Shown: positions 1 to 12,500, numbered from the stretch's first letter. The stretch is 64,000 bases of DNA from Aphrophora alni (GCA_963513935.1 OY740769.1:38033120-38097119), one strand, 5' to 3'. The notes: generated by a model from the letters alone, not told the origin. Translations and numbers: made by a program.

Positions 1-337
1 GGATGCGTACAGTCAAGCACCTGCTGCTAGCGCTTTCTGATAGCTGTGAGTCAAACTTGTGATGAACAGCACCCGTAAAGCGTAGACTATTTCCCTATCC
101 TATGTCGTGTCTTATAGTATTTATGTAGTCATTGGTAGTATACAGCATCAGCACTGTCGTTTCTGCTCTCTCGCGTTGCTGTAACAGCAGAACTTGTGAT
201 TCAAGTGTGTACACCTGTATTAGCGTGTCGCGTTTCGCCCCCCTAGTATAAAGTGTAATTGTACTTTCCAGTGGTAACATCCCGTTTCACGTTCGTTTGG
301 TGATAATGAATAGTGCGCTGGGTTTTCGCCGTCAGAT

Positions 338-716
338 GTGCATTCAATAAGTTTGCTAAGCGTATATGTGAATATTACATTTCTGACAGTCGTTACAATG
401 GTTAAAGAGATGGCTACTCATCGAAATCGCCGATTAGAGAAGAAGAAGCAAACACGGCAAGTTGGACTACAACAGCAATCTGAAGCAGATAAGTTGGCAA
501 GATTAGCCGAGCGCCGTAAACAAAACGTCCCGAAAAACAGCGCAAGATCAATCTTGAAAATGATAAGAAACGAAAGGCTCTAGCGTGGTCGCGTGAAACG
601 GGTGTCGCAAATTCATCTCGACTTGCCGATGACGTGCATCGACATGCTCAAGCAAGAGCAAACGAGGCTCCCGAAGCGCGTGCTGCTCGGCTTCCTCGCG
701 ATGCACGCCGCCATTC
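338..716 (+). pseudogene. Arg/Ala-rich ORF fragment, Helitron N-terminus-like
   Basis: An open frame from about 398 to 583 encodes a highly charged segment rich in K, R, E and Q. Near position 525 the reading continues better in another frame to about 716, giving RLADDVHRHAQARANEAPEA and then DARRHS. The DARRHS element recurs in frame at 775-795. Short repeats built on R, A, N, E and P of this kind are known from N-terminal parts of insect Helitron proteins. The stretch is visibly richer in G+C than its AT-rich surroundings, as expected of former coding DNA. No helicase or Rep motif is present, so assignment to Helitron is inference; a generic charged host protein exon is the alternative. The frame is broken. 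Confidence 0.4.
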
Positions 717-899
717 TAAAAAAAAAGAATTTACTTGACTTCTGAAGCGCATACCACCCGCCAAGCTAATGATGCACGCCGCCATTCTGAAAAACGAACG
801 TGCAAAACTCCCAAGACGCATAAACAGAATGTGAAATGCATTGGGAATTTTCTATATATGTCTCTGTCAGAGTCTCATCAATGTATACAAAACCGATTG

Positions 900-1420
900 A
901 AATCTTTCACTCGGACATAAGACTAAAAAACAGAAAACAATAAATCAAAAAAAAAAAAAATTTTACATACCATGTTTTTAAAACGGACTAAAAAGTATAA
1001 AATAATTTTTCATGATCCTTCTACAATTTTGAAGGAGGATTGTTAGTGGCTATGGATATAATTGGAATACTTGGAGAGAAAAACGTGGGGCGCAGCCAGT
1101 ACATAATACAAGTAGACAATTCGAATGAATTCACAGGTAATATCAGTGGATCGGAAATGAGATTCACTGTAATTTAATTGATTTACTCCTTAACAGAACT
1201 ATCCTAGATTGCCTGCCCCCCACGTTTTTCCAAAAACTTTAAAAAATTAAAGAATTACTAGGTTCAGAAAACCTGTGTAACAACTGTTTAAACAAAGTTG
1301 GTCTACCATAGACCACTTGATCTACCAATATAATTTAGATTTCCTTCAAGGTCCAAGAAACCAATTTTTGGGTATTACATTAGAAGATCTGTGCTAGTAA
1401 TACATTGTTTGACGGGGCAG
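900..1420. other. Gene-free stretch
   Basis: AT-rich with an A-tract near 947-960. I see no coding, RNA or repeat signal here. Confidence 0.4.
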
Positions 1421-1423
1421 GGT

Positions 1424-1765
1424 AAATACAGCATCCTCCAGGTAGAAATGTGTCTGGGGTAGAGAGGAAAAGAGGGGCACACACGCTTTGTTTCGTTTAC
1501 TGCCAGCGGTACAACCCCAATAAAAAAAATATAGAACTCAAATGCTTTTGTGTTAACGCGTACCCTACTTTCGTTTCTTTTATCGGTGTAAATAAGAATA
1601 AAACGTTTACAAAAGTCCGTCACGAAGTTGTAACTTTAGTAGCTAAGCACTAATTTGTGTACCTAGTTTTCTTGGAATGGGCTGTACCGTTAAGTCAGGC
1701 TAGGGAAACAAGTAGAAGGGAGGACACGCACCTTACACCAGACACAATCCTAGTCTGAGGCTACT
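1424..1765 (+). repeat. Dispersed repeat family 1, copy A
   Basis: This stretch recurs at 41930-42265, and its second half also at 38462-38625, all in the same orientation. Shared landmarks in order are CAGGTAGAAATGTGTCTGGG, a run of A followed by ATATAGA.CTCAAATGCTT, TTTCGTTTCTTTTAT, and AGTTTTCTTGGAATGG close to the 3' end. The copies differ by scattered substitutions and small indels, so they are old. No open frame is conserved between copies. Family unknown; copy C lies right behind the SGNH-hydrolase remnant, so it may be untranslated sequence of the same element. Confidence 0.8.
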
Positions 1766-1769
1766 GTAC

Positions 1770-3300
1770 CATCAATGTATTAATTCCTGTACATAGACTG
1801 TGTCCTAAAGTCATAGTAAGGTTTTAACTTAAATTATATTGTAAACCAAAGAAACTAAATAGATAAACGTGGTCTCCATTGTTGACTTTGAATACATCTG
1901 ACAATTAATTAATTTCCTGCCATACATGACAAAGAACATCGGGGTGATGGACTCTACTGCTTCTCTTATTTACAACTTTATGTGTTGAATGCTCGAATTG
2001 GTTCAGTGAATACCATTTGCTTTGTAAATCCTCAGAAATAAAAATCTATAGTTGGTCCGTCAGGAGACCGTGGAGACCATGGTTTCCATCTGGTCTTTTC
2101 AATCCAGTGATGTGAAAGTGTCTCATCAAGTCCTCACGGTGCATTGAGCACCATTTTGTTTGAAGATCCATTGACATCACTAGCAAACAGTAAACATTGG
2201 TTTAAGTAAACAGCCCTAGCAAGTCGACATAGTTGTCGGATTTTGTTGTGCATACGATCTTTAGCAAGGAAGCTTCACGCATTAACTTCAAGATCGCAAA
2301 GCCCACGTTCAGTAAAAATGGTCCATTCATCGTAAATTCTTACATTGTATCCATGAACATATCCTGGAACGTGAAAGGTAGTTTTATTTCATAACAGTCC
2401 TTACATTATGGCAGGTAACTTTCATATTTATACTAATCAACTATAATCAGATACAATTATATTTGTAATACAATCCGATAATGAAATGCGAAAATGCCTG
2501 ACGTTTATTTTTGATGTATGAACTTGAACGTTACAATATTCATGACGCAAGACGGCTGTAGTAAGGGAATTTTCCCAATCAGTTATGCCCGTATTTTATT
2601 ATTATTATTTTTTTTTTTTGCAGTTCATCGTCCCATTAGTGAAACGGACATCTATGCAGATTTAAAACGATCACCCTTACAACACAACAATAGATACTAA
2701 CGCAATGCCTCTTTCATTCATAAGGTTGAACACGTTTTAAATTAAATTATATTAAAAAATAACTTGTAGCCTATCATAAAGTTCTGAGTCTTGTATCAAG
2801 AAATTGAGTTTTTAGTTTATTATGCATTACTCGATCATCCTTTGACTTAAGAAATATATTTAAAATACAGTTTTGTTTGTCGTTAAAACAAGGAACGTTT
2901 TTGTCTCTTGTATATTTTATGTAAAATCAATCGTATTCCAGATATAAAAATGTCTGACGTACACTATTTTAAAAATATACTAAATACAGTTTTTGTTTTT
3001 GCTACACTTGTAAAACGTAATATATATATATAATTATATAAGGGTAAATCAAATCTGAACTTAATAATTTATATATTTCCAAAGTAAAATGTTTTGGGAT
3101 AAAAAAGAAAATGGGGGGTAGAGGAACATGTTTGTGTGTTTAGAGGAACCTTTTTAACGATTTTGACCCTAGAAATAACCCCCTGATGTTTGGGAACATA
3201 ATTAAGCCATATCTTGTATACTTTAATTGCCATTTCTAAGCTGTTTTATATATCATCTCCACTTACATATACCACTGAAAGGGCCATCATGATCCATAGA
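1770..3300. other. Gene-free stretch
   Basis: AT-rich sequence with short T and TA tracts (2604-2620, 3021-3032). Short open frames are compositional. No recognisable gene. Confidence 0.4.
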
Positions 3301-3664
3301 TAACAGTGCAGCATCTCCAGATGATTTGCCTGGTTCATCTCCAGCTCCAGATACCATTTCTGAAGCAAATGAAAATATCAAATGTAAATAACAAGAAGAC
3401 TTTGTATAGTAATAACCTTAATATTACTGTATATAGCACTGACAAGAGTCAAGTTTCTTATCAAGTGGATTATCACACAGACAGTCAAGTGAAATACTTA
3501 AAATATAATCGAGTTTTTTTTATTTACAATCAATGTCAAGAGATGACAAGACCGTACGTATTTTTTTCAAGGTCACCATGTTGCCACAATTTACAAGGAT
3601 AGGTAGTTTAAGACCTGTGATATATTATCAAAGACTGACAACGATTTTTATTTACTGTATCTCA

Positions 3665-3770
3665 AAAATAAAGACTACATGAAAAAATGTGTAGATCCAG
3701 TTTGGATCTCGGAACTGCCAAGCAATACTCCCTGTGTATACCCCTTGAGAGGACAAAAAGTCTTAATATG
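3665..3770 (-). repeat. Dispersed repeat family 2, short copy
   Basis: The segment containing CTACATGAAAAAATGTGTAG and the following 'GATCCAG' is shared with copies at 32520-32700 and 34180-34440, as is the downstream CCCCTTGAGAGG element. Only about 100 bases of the family are present here. Confidence 0.7.
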
Positions 3771-4195
3771 TAATGCTATTATATCTTTTGATTGGCTTTC
3801 ACGAATTACATAATTATAATAACCTTTATTCTTGTTGTGAAGTCTTTGCAATTCTTTAACCATTACAAAAAAAATAACAAGAATTACAAACATTTCATAA
3901 CAATTACAACTTCTGTTTGTTGGTCAACAATAAAGACTTCTGTCGACCAACAAAGATATTATTTGTTATGACGGCGTCAAAATGGATGTAGAATTGAATG
4001 TGAACTGTATATTTTTTGAAATTTAATATATGTTTCAAAATACGATTAGTTGCGAAAAGCTGTAAACATATCTTGACCAAAGACAAGGATACGTTGGACT
4101 GAAAGAAACAATTACTGAATTACTTTACATTACCTACATTAAATTTCTTAAACAAATATTATAAAACTCTAAATGTTTAAAATTTAATCCAAATA

Positions 4196-5583
4196 TGTGA
4201 GGCGGAAAGTAATAAGGGACCTCATGTCGGCAATTTCCGGTTTTGAGTTATTATTACTTTTTAATAAAGCAGTAAATTCTGAACAATTTAGTAAAAAAAT
4301 TATGTCTCTATGATTTTTTTTGACTAAGTTACGGGGTTTTGAAATTTTTAAAATGAAAAGAGGCATTTTAAGAAAAACACATTTGAAATTTCAAAATAGC
4401 GCAGAATCTTTATTTTTCATATTTAAGAAATGATTTATACATTAAAAAAAAGGTAAAAGTGTCCTTTTTCAAATGGAATGAAAGAAAGTCCTTAAATATT
4501 TGGGTTTTTTTTTTTAAACTGAGCGCTTCCTCTTCTTTTTTGAAGATCCTGGAAGGGGCTGAGGTATGTCTTGGTCCAGGCCGCCATTTGCTTCAACCTG
4601 CTGGGGCTCAGCTTCCTCCAAAGGCTCTAGTTGAGGACATAACACATCCTTACACTCTTCCTTGCAGAAGTCTCGAATATTTTTGAAGAGATATTTCTTG
4701 CGATTTCTAGATATTCCTTCTGGGACTATCTCCTCTGGAAAACCACCAGGTCCATTTTCATCGGGAAATATGTTGTGAATGAATTCAGTTCCATTGATCT
4801 CAATTTTGCAGTTGACTTTGCCTTTTAATTCCGTATTAAACTCAAAGTGGTTGTATTTTGTTATGAGGGGCACTTTCTTGGCACCATAGGTATGGAAAAC
4901 TCACATAACATTGAACAAGCTCATACAACTACAGTCGTCCGCATTGCAAGTAGCTGCTTGTATGGATGCCAACCTACGCTACTATAATACTCGTATTAAG
5001 ATGTTTTAAATTAAACAGACGAACAAATGTTTTGTGGATTTATTTATTCATAACAGTAATAAGTAATAGCTTATGAGAATAAATTCTCAAAGAATTGAGT
5101 GTGAGGCACTAGCGTGACTGTAGGCCTAACATTAGTGAAAGAAAGAGGGTTTATACTCTTGAAAAGGAAAAGGTACCTGAAGTCGGGTAGGGATATTCAT
5201 AACTAGAAAACATTTTGTTTTTACGAGAAACCTGTTGTAGTTCTCTCAATCACCGCTAGAATTCAGGAGAGATTAGTTTCTAAAATAATACAAAGTAGCC
5301 TGTGTGATTGAGAAAAGGGACCTCTTGTCGGCAATGTTATTTCTCCATAAGCGACTTGAGGTACCTTTTCTAACAAATGGCATTAGTTGCTATAACAATT
5401 ATTTTCGGTATTTTATCGAATCGAAACTGTTTTGTAATTGATTATAACCTGTACAGGACGAAACAAAGATCGAAGAATCGCAAAAATATGAGAATCGATA
5501 ATTTCGACCCGTTCGACTTATTTCGACTGTACTGAAAAATTTACTTTGCCGACATGAGGTCCCTTATTACTTTCCGCCTCACA
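4196..5583. mobile_element. DNA transposon, 38-bp perfect TIRs, TA target
   Basis: The first 38 bases (4196-4233) are exactly the reverse complement of 5546-5583. They begin TGTGAGGCGGAAAGTAATAA and end GTCGGCAA. TA is directly outside both ends (4194-4195 and 5584-5585), consistent with a TA target duplication. A subterminal copy of the inner part of the repeat, with one mismatch, sits at 5315-5334. The 1388-bp body carries one unassigned reading frame on the minus strand. TA duplication suggests a Tc1/mariner-type mechanism, but the ends do not match a family I know and no DDE motif is visible, so the superfamily is open. Perfect identity of the ends suggests comparatively recent activity. 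Confidence 0.85.
4514..4900 (-). CDS. Unclassified ORF inside the TA-flanked transposon
   Basis: The frame is open from just after an in-frame TGA near 4903 down to a stop at 4514, about 128 codons. There is no ATG near its beginning, so this is a terminal exon or a truncated gene. The product starts HTYGAKKVPLITKYNHFEF and has a middle part with PDENGPGGFPEEIVPEG. It then has a basic stretch (RNRKKYLFKNIRDF), two short cysteine pairs, an acidic segment and a lysine/arginine tail KKKRKRSV that looks like a nuclear localisation signal. I do not recognise the family. Its position within matched inverted repeats makes it a transposon-borne gene, perhaps the C-terminus of a transposase; that role is inference. 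Confidence 0.55.
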   Translation of the reverse strand, partial: VFHTYGAKKVPLITKYNHFEFNTELKGKVNCKIEINGTEFIHNIFPDENGPGGFPEEIVPEGISRNRKKYLFKNIRDFCKEECKDVLCPQLEPLEEAEPQQVEANGGLDQDIPQPLPGSSKKKRKRSV

Positions 5584-5589
5584 TATATC

Positions 5590-6325
5590 TATACCGCTAC
5601 ATAGATGTAGTCGAGCCAATTAAAAAAAATTATTGTTTAATCGCACGCGATAAAATCAATTATTAAACTATGGCTATAACTAAACAATAAAAGTTTAACT
5701 CTCAAGGTTTGTAAAATAGTTTGAAGGATCATCGCTTGCACTTGTTTGGCGCCACTTGTTGACAAGCAGGAATCACGTGGTCCTATCAACAAACAGCTGA
5801 GCCGGTGCTTAACTGCTTATTGGTGTACCACAATTGAGATGGGGAATTACAGAAATTAAACGTAGTTTAGTTTTGACGGGTTGTTTGTCAACAGCTATAG
5901 TTTTATTTGTCAATCACCTAAGGGTTGAAGATTGTTCAGAGTTCAGAAGGATTAAACTTTGTGAAATAACAATTGGCCGCTAGCTAGATTTGGTTGGTGT
6001 TTAGATCCAGTAAACAATACCAATGCAGAATAGGTAGGCTTTGTTACAATGGTGTAGTAAAGTGTTGTGGTGTAAGCTAAGAACTTTTTCATAAAAACAA
6101 ACCTAGAAATAGGAAATCTAAGTTACCCATTCATTTTAATCTATGTTTGAACATGCTGAAAACTGGTATAAATATTATAACTAATTGAGTTTGAGTTAAC
6201 TTCCTTATAAATATGTATATTTTCTTGTTTTAAGTAAAATATCACAGCCATTGAGGAGGAGGGGGGGTTACTTATTCCCACCCCATGGCTCATGGCAAGC
6301 ATAAAAAATAAATTTAACTACAGTA
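5590..6325. other. Gene-free stretch
   Basis: A somewhat less AT-rich patch at 5740-5860, otherwise AT-rich. No coding frame or RNA signature recognised. A run of G at 6260-6268 is followed by C-rich CCCACCCC near 6280. Confidence 0.35.
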
Positions 6326-6330
6326 TTGGG

Positions 6331-6832
6331 TAATTGTTTAAAAAGAAAGTTATTGCTTTTTTGAGATTTAATTTAAACATGTTCTACATACCTTATTTCT
6401 TAATAATAAAATAAGTTTTAAACTCGAAGCTAATTAATTTTTTTACTGATAAATCGCAATTTCAAAACTACAGAATTCAATGCATTTAAACGTCACTGAA
6501 GTCAAGCAACATCAAGCGCTGTTTTAGTACTTGGATGGGTGACCGCTTGGGAAATAATACAAAATTTCCATTTTTTTACAAGTTTACACATAGAGGACAC
6601 ATAGAGGTCAGGTAAAGTGGCTATACTTGTAAGGTAAAAATTCGCGTACATACCTATTTTAACGCCTAATTCACTTAATGGACCTTAACCTAGAAAAGTT
6701 GAAATTATGGTTTTTCCGGGAAAAAGTTAACTCTACTTTGAAAACGTATTTTATTATTAAGAATAAGGTATGTAAAACATATTAAAAAAAAAATCTCAAA
6801 AAAGCAGTAACTTTCTTTAAAAACAATTGCCA
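6331..6832. repeat. Inverted-repeat pair (~90-bp arms)
   Basis: The arm at about 6331-6422 reappears in reverse complement at about 6742-6832. Shared words include AAGAAAGTTA, TGCTTTTTTGAGATTT, ACATACCTTATT and TTAATAATAAAATA. Arms differ by several substitutions and indels. The pair encloses a 5S rRNA-like segment. This may be a MITE with long ends or two opposed copies of one repeat. No clear target duplication was found. Confidence 0.65.
6496..6553 (+). pseudogene. 5S rRNA-derived segment
   Basis: The stretch GAAGTCAAGCAACATCAAGC followed by TTAGTACTTGGATGGGTGAC and CGCTTGGGAA matches the well-conserved middle and 3' part of eukaryotic 5S rRNA, including the internal control region for TFIIIA/Pol III. 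The 5' third and the terminal stem are missing, so it is not a functional 5S gene. It could be a processed 5S pseudogene or the head of a 5S-derived SINE (SINE3 type). Confidence 0.7.
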
Positions 6833-6839
6833 TTGATTG

Positions 6840-8330
6840 TAAACATCTAAAAATTTAAAAAAATTGAAGAATTATTGTTGAATTTTACTTTGAAAATTTT
6901 GAGCTATTATTTTAATTGTTTATAAACATGTTTAATATAAGTAGGCTATAGACATGTCAACGTAGCCCAAGTTATATCCAACAAATATTCAATTAGCCCA
7001 AAGTCTCTTTTAAATAAAATAACTTTTATTATGGAGATAATTTTTTTAATAATGGAATTGAAAATAAAAGTATGAAAAAAATGTTATAAGGCCTAAGAGA
7101 GATTTGACTAAGAAATCCTAAAAATCAACTTATACTAAACTTTTTAGGAATTAATTTAATATCTCAATAATCAAAACTGTAATACAGTTAACAAACAATT
7201 ATAAATATCAATAAAAAAAACTAATGAGGGTGGTTACAGATTTACTCATTAGTCCTAGTTTCAAAGCTCAAACATAGAAGCCATATCTTTCATCAACACA
7301 TGTCTGTCTTATTTGCACTTTAGCACATTGGTTTTGATTACTAATCTTTAGACTTTTAGGCTACAAAATGTTATCAAAATCGATAGACCCAGTGAACACT
7401 AGGTTTTATTTTTAAGACATTACAAATATCTCAATAATTTATGGACTAAATTGTACATCTTGTAGAGTTTCGAGTTCCAGCTCTAAAATAATATGGTTAA
7501 TATTACATTGCAGTTTCATTAAGTTTACATTGTTGTACATAAAAATTATAACACTGTTTGTGTCCATCAGTACTCTTAAATCATAAGAAAATCTGTTAAT
7601 GCTAGAAGGGGTAAAGTCATAAGTGATGACTCACAGATGTCACATATCGGTAAATTCTGAGGCCATGATTGGTTCATAAAAGTTGTATTTGTACTATTCT
7701 TTTCTCTAGATTTCAAGTATTCTTTTCATAGTAGTTATTTTTATTTATTTTTCATTAATATTATATGGACAGTACTTAAGGGAAACAAATTCTTATGCTC
7801 AAAGAAACAATTGAAAATAATATATCCTACTATATATTTGGATTAACAATTTATATAAAAGTATAACCATATTATATAAAATACATTAGCCTAAACTCTT
7901 TTCTTAATATCTAATAACAATTAAGATTTTGCTTCTTCACAACAGAATAAACTTAATAATTATATTTATGATAATTCACACTGAATAACAATCAAAAATT
8001 CATCAACATAATTATAAATCGTAAATATTAGTAAGTTTTAAACTCAATAATTGTCTTTTTTTAAATAATAAATATTATTTATTTAATGTTCCCCTCTTCT
8101 TTATCTTGTTTTCTTCTAATCTTTTTCTATATTGCGTTACTGATCAGTTACATTTTGTACATATTCATCACTGTCCTGATATCTCATATATCTATATCAT
8201 CACAATGTGTACATTCACATACTCTACTCATACATATATACAATCCTGCATATATTATCCATCCATACACATATAAACATACTGCTCACAAATGCATAGA
8301 GCATAGCAATATATCCACTTACATACTATA
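6840..8330. other. Gene-free stretch
   Basis: Very AT-rich. The open frame starting near 8086 is a string of F, I, Y, H and S codons, as expected from composition, until it meets the reverse transcriptase remnant near 8400. No other feature recognised. Confidence 0.4.
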
Positions 8331-8399
8331 TCACACACATTACCAATTAATTTTATGTAACAACTGTAAAAAGACTTATGAAAAATACAATATTATATT

Positions 8400-8910
8400 T
8401 AAAATTATACAAATTAGTGAATGTAATAAACAGGCTGTAAAGGTTTATGGCAATGTTGTGAGTGACTCTGGAATAATTTATTCCACAAGGTACGGTGTTA
8501 GGAGCTAAGCTTATTCTAATTTACATAAATAGTCTTTGCAAAGGCAATTTTAAAGGATAATTAAACTTGTTTTCAGACGATACAACTCTTTGCTATATCC
8601 ATGATTTGTGGGAGGATGTACACATGATCATGGAATGGGATTTGTGTGTTATACGATGGTGGATTTCTACACATTTTGTGATTTTAAGCACACAAAAACA
8701 TTATAAATTATTTCCTTCGCAAAGGTCTTATTTTCGTATAAAATATATATAAATATTTTCATTGTGTGTGTAATCAAGTAACATGTGACAGAGATCATGC
8801 ATTGAAACTGAACAGGTTGAGTTTATAAAATCCTTAGGTATAATAATCAACTCTGGCTACACCTGATACCACACATTCATATAGTTAAAACAAAATTAAA
8901 CCAAACTCAA
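8400..8910 (+). pseudogene. Non-LTR reverse transcriptase fragment
   Basis: Pieces of a reverse transcriptase read left to right with frameshifts: KQAVKVYGNVVSDSGI, then a degraded RT motif B with the L-IYINSLCKGNFKG stretch. The YADD box appears as VFSDDTTLCYIHD at about 8570. It is followed by EDVHMIMEWDLCVIRWW and STHF, then SLGIIINSGYT at about 8830. This order (SGI..GVPQG..YADD..KYLGI) is that of jockey/CR1-type non-LTR retrotransposons. Endonuclease, RNase H and 3' end are absent. Stops and frame changes make it inactive. Confidence 0.75.
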
Positions 8911-9044
8911 ATTTTAATTTAAAATAAAATTTTAAACTAACTGTAGAAGTGCCAGTTTTAGGTCATGTTGCCCCATCTTGAGTAGGAGGTAACTGGCAGC
9001 TTTAGAGGGGAAACTACTTACTTCTTGATGTGGGCGTCCAGGTT

Positions 9045-9560
9045 GAAGTAACACTGATTTGATATATCACAAAAGTCAGTGCTCAGTAGCATTTTTCCTT
9101 GAAGATGTTCACCAACCAACCACCCTCTCCAATCTCGTTCTTCAGTATTTCTCTGGATGGCTTCTGCGAGAGGCATCTGAGCAAATTCTCATGGAAGGTC
9201 TCTTTCTCCATCGGGCAGCTCTCACATATTGGCGATTCCTTCAGGTTGAATCGATCCAAATAGTATCCGATGATAATGTGGCCGATCTCGGTCTTGGTGC
9301 AAAGGAAGCTGTGTATCTTGCAATGTCAAGGTATAAGAAAGGATCAACAGACTCCTTTTGAAGTTGGAAAAATCATCTATTCATTGTTCCTATGTGCTAG
9401 CAGTCTGTCCACTCATTTCGTATTTGATACGCAACAGCTTTCTTGCATCTTAGCAAAAGAGTTGGGGTAAATGAACTGGACTTGTGCTTGCTGGTTCTTT
9501 GCTATCTCACCTGCTCTTTCGTTTCTGGCCACCCCACAGTGGGCCGTCACCTACTGGATT
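9045..9560 (-). pseudogene. Non-LTR retrotransposon RNase H/zinc-knuckle remnant
   Basis: Read on the minus strand, 9560-9500 gives CGVARNERAGEIAK, the last helix of an RNase H domain (family form G-H-C-G-V..NE-A-D-LAK). From about 9330 to 9080 the frame encodes IGHIIIGYYLDRFNLKESPI followed by CESCPMEKETFHENLLRC, the C-x2-C-H-C knuckle that ends ORF2 of jockey-like elements. The two blocks are in different frames with stops between them. Opposite in strand to the reverse transcriptase at 8.4-8.9 kb, so a separate insertion. Confidence 0.75.
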
Positions 9561-9564
9561 TTCA

Positions 9565-12500
9565 TTATAAATTCCCATTCATACACCATAGTACAAAAAC
9601 TGAATGAAAACAACTTTGTTGTCTGGAATTTTTGAAATAATAAGTAGATAAACAATCAAGTCACTTACAATTAGTCATAAACACAATTGTTAAATGACAT
9701 GTAAGTAAGTAGTGTATTAGCTTTATTACATTTAGAATACAACTTTTTTAAACTATTGGTCAATATTTAAAAAGAAAGATACCATTGAAAAATTTGTAAC
9801 AAGCTGGTTTTAATGACGTGCTGCTTTACCCCTCAAAATTTAAAATTGTAGGAATCGATTTTACCACCACTTAGGGGTTGAAGTTCCAGTGTTCAAAAGT
9901 AAGATAAAATTATCCCTTAAAAATAAAATTTATAGATCTGTGTATGATTTTGAAAAATTTAAGTTAAATGTGAGGGAAATCAAATGTTTTTTAATGGGCA
10001 GTATATACGAGTAGGCTATGTATTGAATAGTTTGGTGTTTTATCTGTAGATCTTATTGTCTGTTATAAATATAACTCATTTCATACAAATTGACATTTTG
10101 AATACTCGCTATCATCTACGACAATAAATATAAGAATTATTGCTAAGAAATGAATTTTGATCATATAACCATATTAAATCAAAATATGTTGCAATTACAA
10201 AATTGGTCACAATTGTGCTTCAACTTTATTGAAAATTGGCATATAGGCTTCATAACATGGCTGGACATTTATGAAGAAGGACTATGTTCATTTATTGACT
10301 GCTGTTTGGATTAAGAATACAATTTATATGTAGGTCTAATGTCACTGATGATTTTATACATTCATACTCGACAAAACAAAACCAAACAGAAAATATTGTT
10401 GCCATCTCCCTAAAAATACAGGTGCAAGAGGCCTAGTTATTAGTCAGAATGAAATAAACCATGTGTTTTATAAAGGCGAATATCTCAAAATCGTGTACAA
10501 ATTTATGACAAATATCCCACATTCTTAAATAAAAATTATAGTTAGCGAGTAATTTTGCAAATACCAAAATTACCTTGGGGGGGGGGGAGAATTTGTTATA
10601 TTTAAACTATAATATTAGCCTAATGCTTCTAAAAATACCTTCTTATGGATTTTTTGTCCCCCCCCCCCCTACTCCTTAATATTATTAATTGTATTATATC
10701 CCTATGAAGACTTTTGAGAATCAAAATTACCTACAACTATTGTATAGGCTTCTAATATTGTAAAGAAAAAAGTTTGTATTAAGTTCGGAAATTTATTAAC
10801 CGATTTGGAAAATTCTTTTGTCATTGAAAAGTTCATCTTCCAGAAGTCTATAATATTATTACTGTATAAAAAATACAGAAGATTATCATAAGTTTATGTA
10901 AAACTCCAGTACAATAATTTTATTCTTACCACATTACAATAATTTTATATGTGTTAGCAATGTTACTCTAATATTGAACCTGATGGATCAGCGATTATGA
11001 AGTCAATGTTATTTCTTACAATATCAAAGCCTAATCATTAAACTTTTTCATTATCAATTATTATTGTGTGTTAAAAATTATATATTGAAAGTATGGTGTA
11101 ATCAGTTGTTTGAAATTAAAAGATTAAAAAAGCTAATTTTAAAATCTTTCCACAAATAAGTAAAATATCTTAGATTTGTAATTACTCTGTATAGGCCTAA
11201 CTTGTTCTTATTTTGTTAATGTATAATGTAATGTTGTAGGTGGATAATAAGTTGTGTAATCCACGGGGACAGTCACAGTCGAAGCTATAAAAAATAAAGT
11301 ATGTTACACACTCTTTGCATTTATTTGACTTTCTCACACACACACAAAATAGACAGTTATTAAAGATTTAAAATCATGTTTAATAATTTTTTTTTTTTTT
11401 TTTTTTTTGTGTCGTGTAAGTTATAAATCGTCTAGAGACAGTTTTAACTAAATGTTGTGGTAGAGTTTGATCATATTTAAAAATGCTTTAATATTCCCTA
11501 CATTTAGAGTACTCTACTTAAATAAAGACATATTCTCATTATATTACTGATTAAATTTTGCTTAAAACTGGAACAAAAATTCTCAAATTGTACTGGCTCG
11601 GATAAAAATGAAACAAAAGTTCTCAAATTGTATTGGCTCGGATGCAAATCAATAACTTAATGTTATGAAACAGAAATAACAAATAATTTTAAATAGTTAA
11701 TAAAGTTATCACTAACTGAATGATAAGATAATGATCCTTCCAAGATTAACTGCAACCAGAGTAGGAAATATTGTTTTGTTGATTATATTAAAGCTTCATT
11801 AGATGGACTTCATTATATATAAACTACTTCCAATTACTAGTTTTTGTTGAAATCATAATTTAATAAACTGTGCACACACATTTTATTAGTTTTCCTATAA
11901 AAAGTCACTGTTAATCAAAACAATTATGACTAACTGATATATATCATGTTTCTATTTTTGTCCACGATCATTTCGATGAACAACGGGTAACTGGATAAAC
12001 AACAACATAAAAATAGCTTAAAATCTAATTTAAACTCTTTTGTAAGAGTTTATGGGAGATTTCTGCCCAAGAAATATATTACGATCTATATATTTTCCTT
12101 AATTCATAGCAGAGTAGAATTGTTGAGAGAGGATGACAACGACGACTTATTACATTTTCAACGGGTTTTAACTCAACAAAATAAATCATAAGAACAATTT
12201 TGAAAATTAATGCAGTTTAACTTTCTTGGCCGCTATTTAAATTTTGAAAGATATTACCTTTATAATATTTATATTTAAATAATAGTAATATAAAAAAATA
12301 TAAATGTATAATCTTCCAAATAATGGTGGGTCTAATCTAATTAAATTAGACTAAGGAGTGATAATCATGTGAAAATCCAAGACTATATTTAATTATTTTC
12401 ATAAAACTTTTGAATATTTACAATAGAAATTTTTAATGCCAAATTTCTTTGAATAGGTCTTATTTTAATACATATTTATTTAATTAATGTATTCTTTTAT

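Noticed and set aside
8086..8400. Long open frame on the plus strand, hydrophobic N-terminus like a signal or membrane segment
   Set aside because: Codon content is what AT-rich DNA gives (F, I, Y, H, S), there is no conserved motif, and the frame runs into a reverse transcriptase remnant in a way typical of chance.
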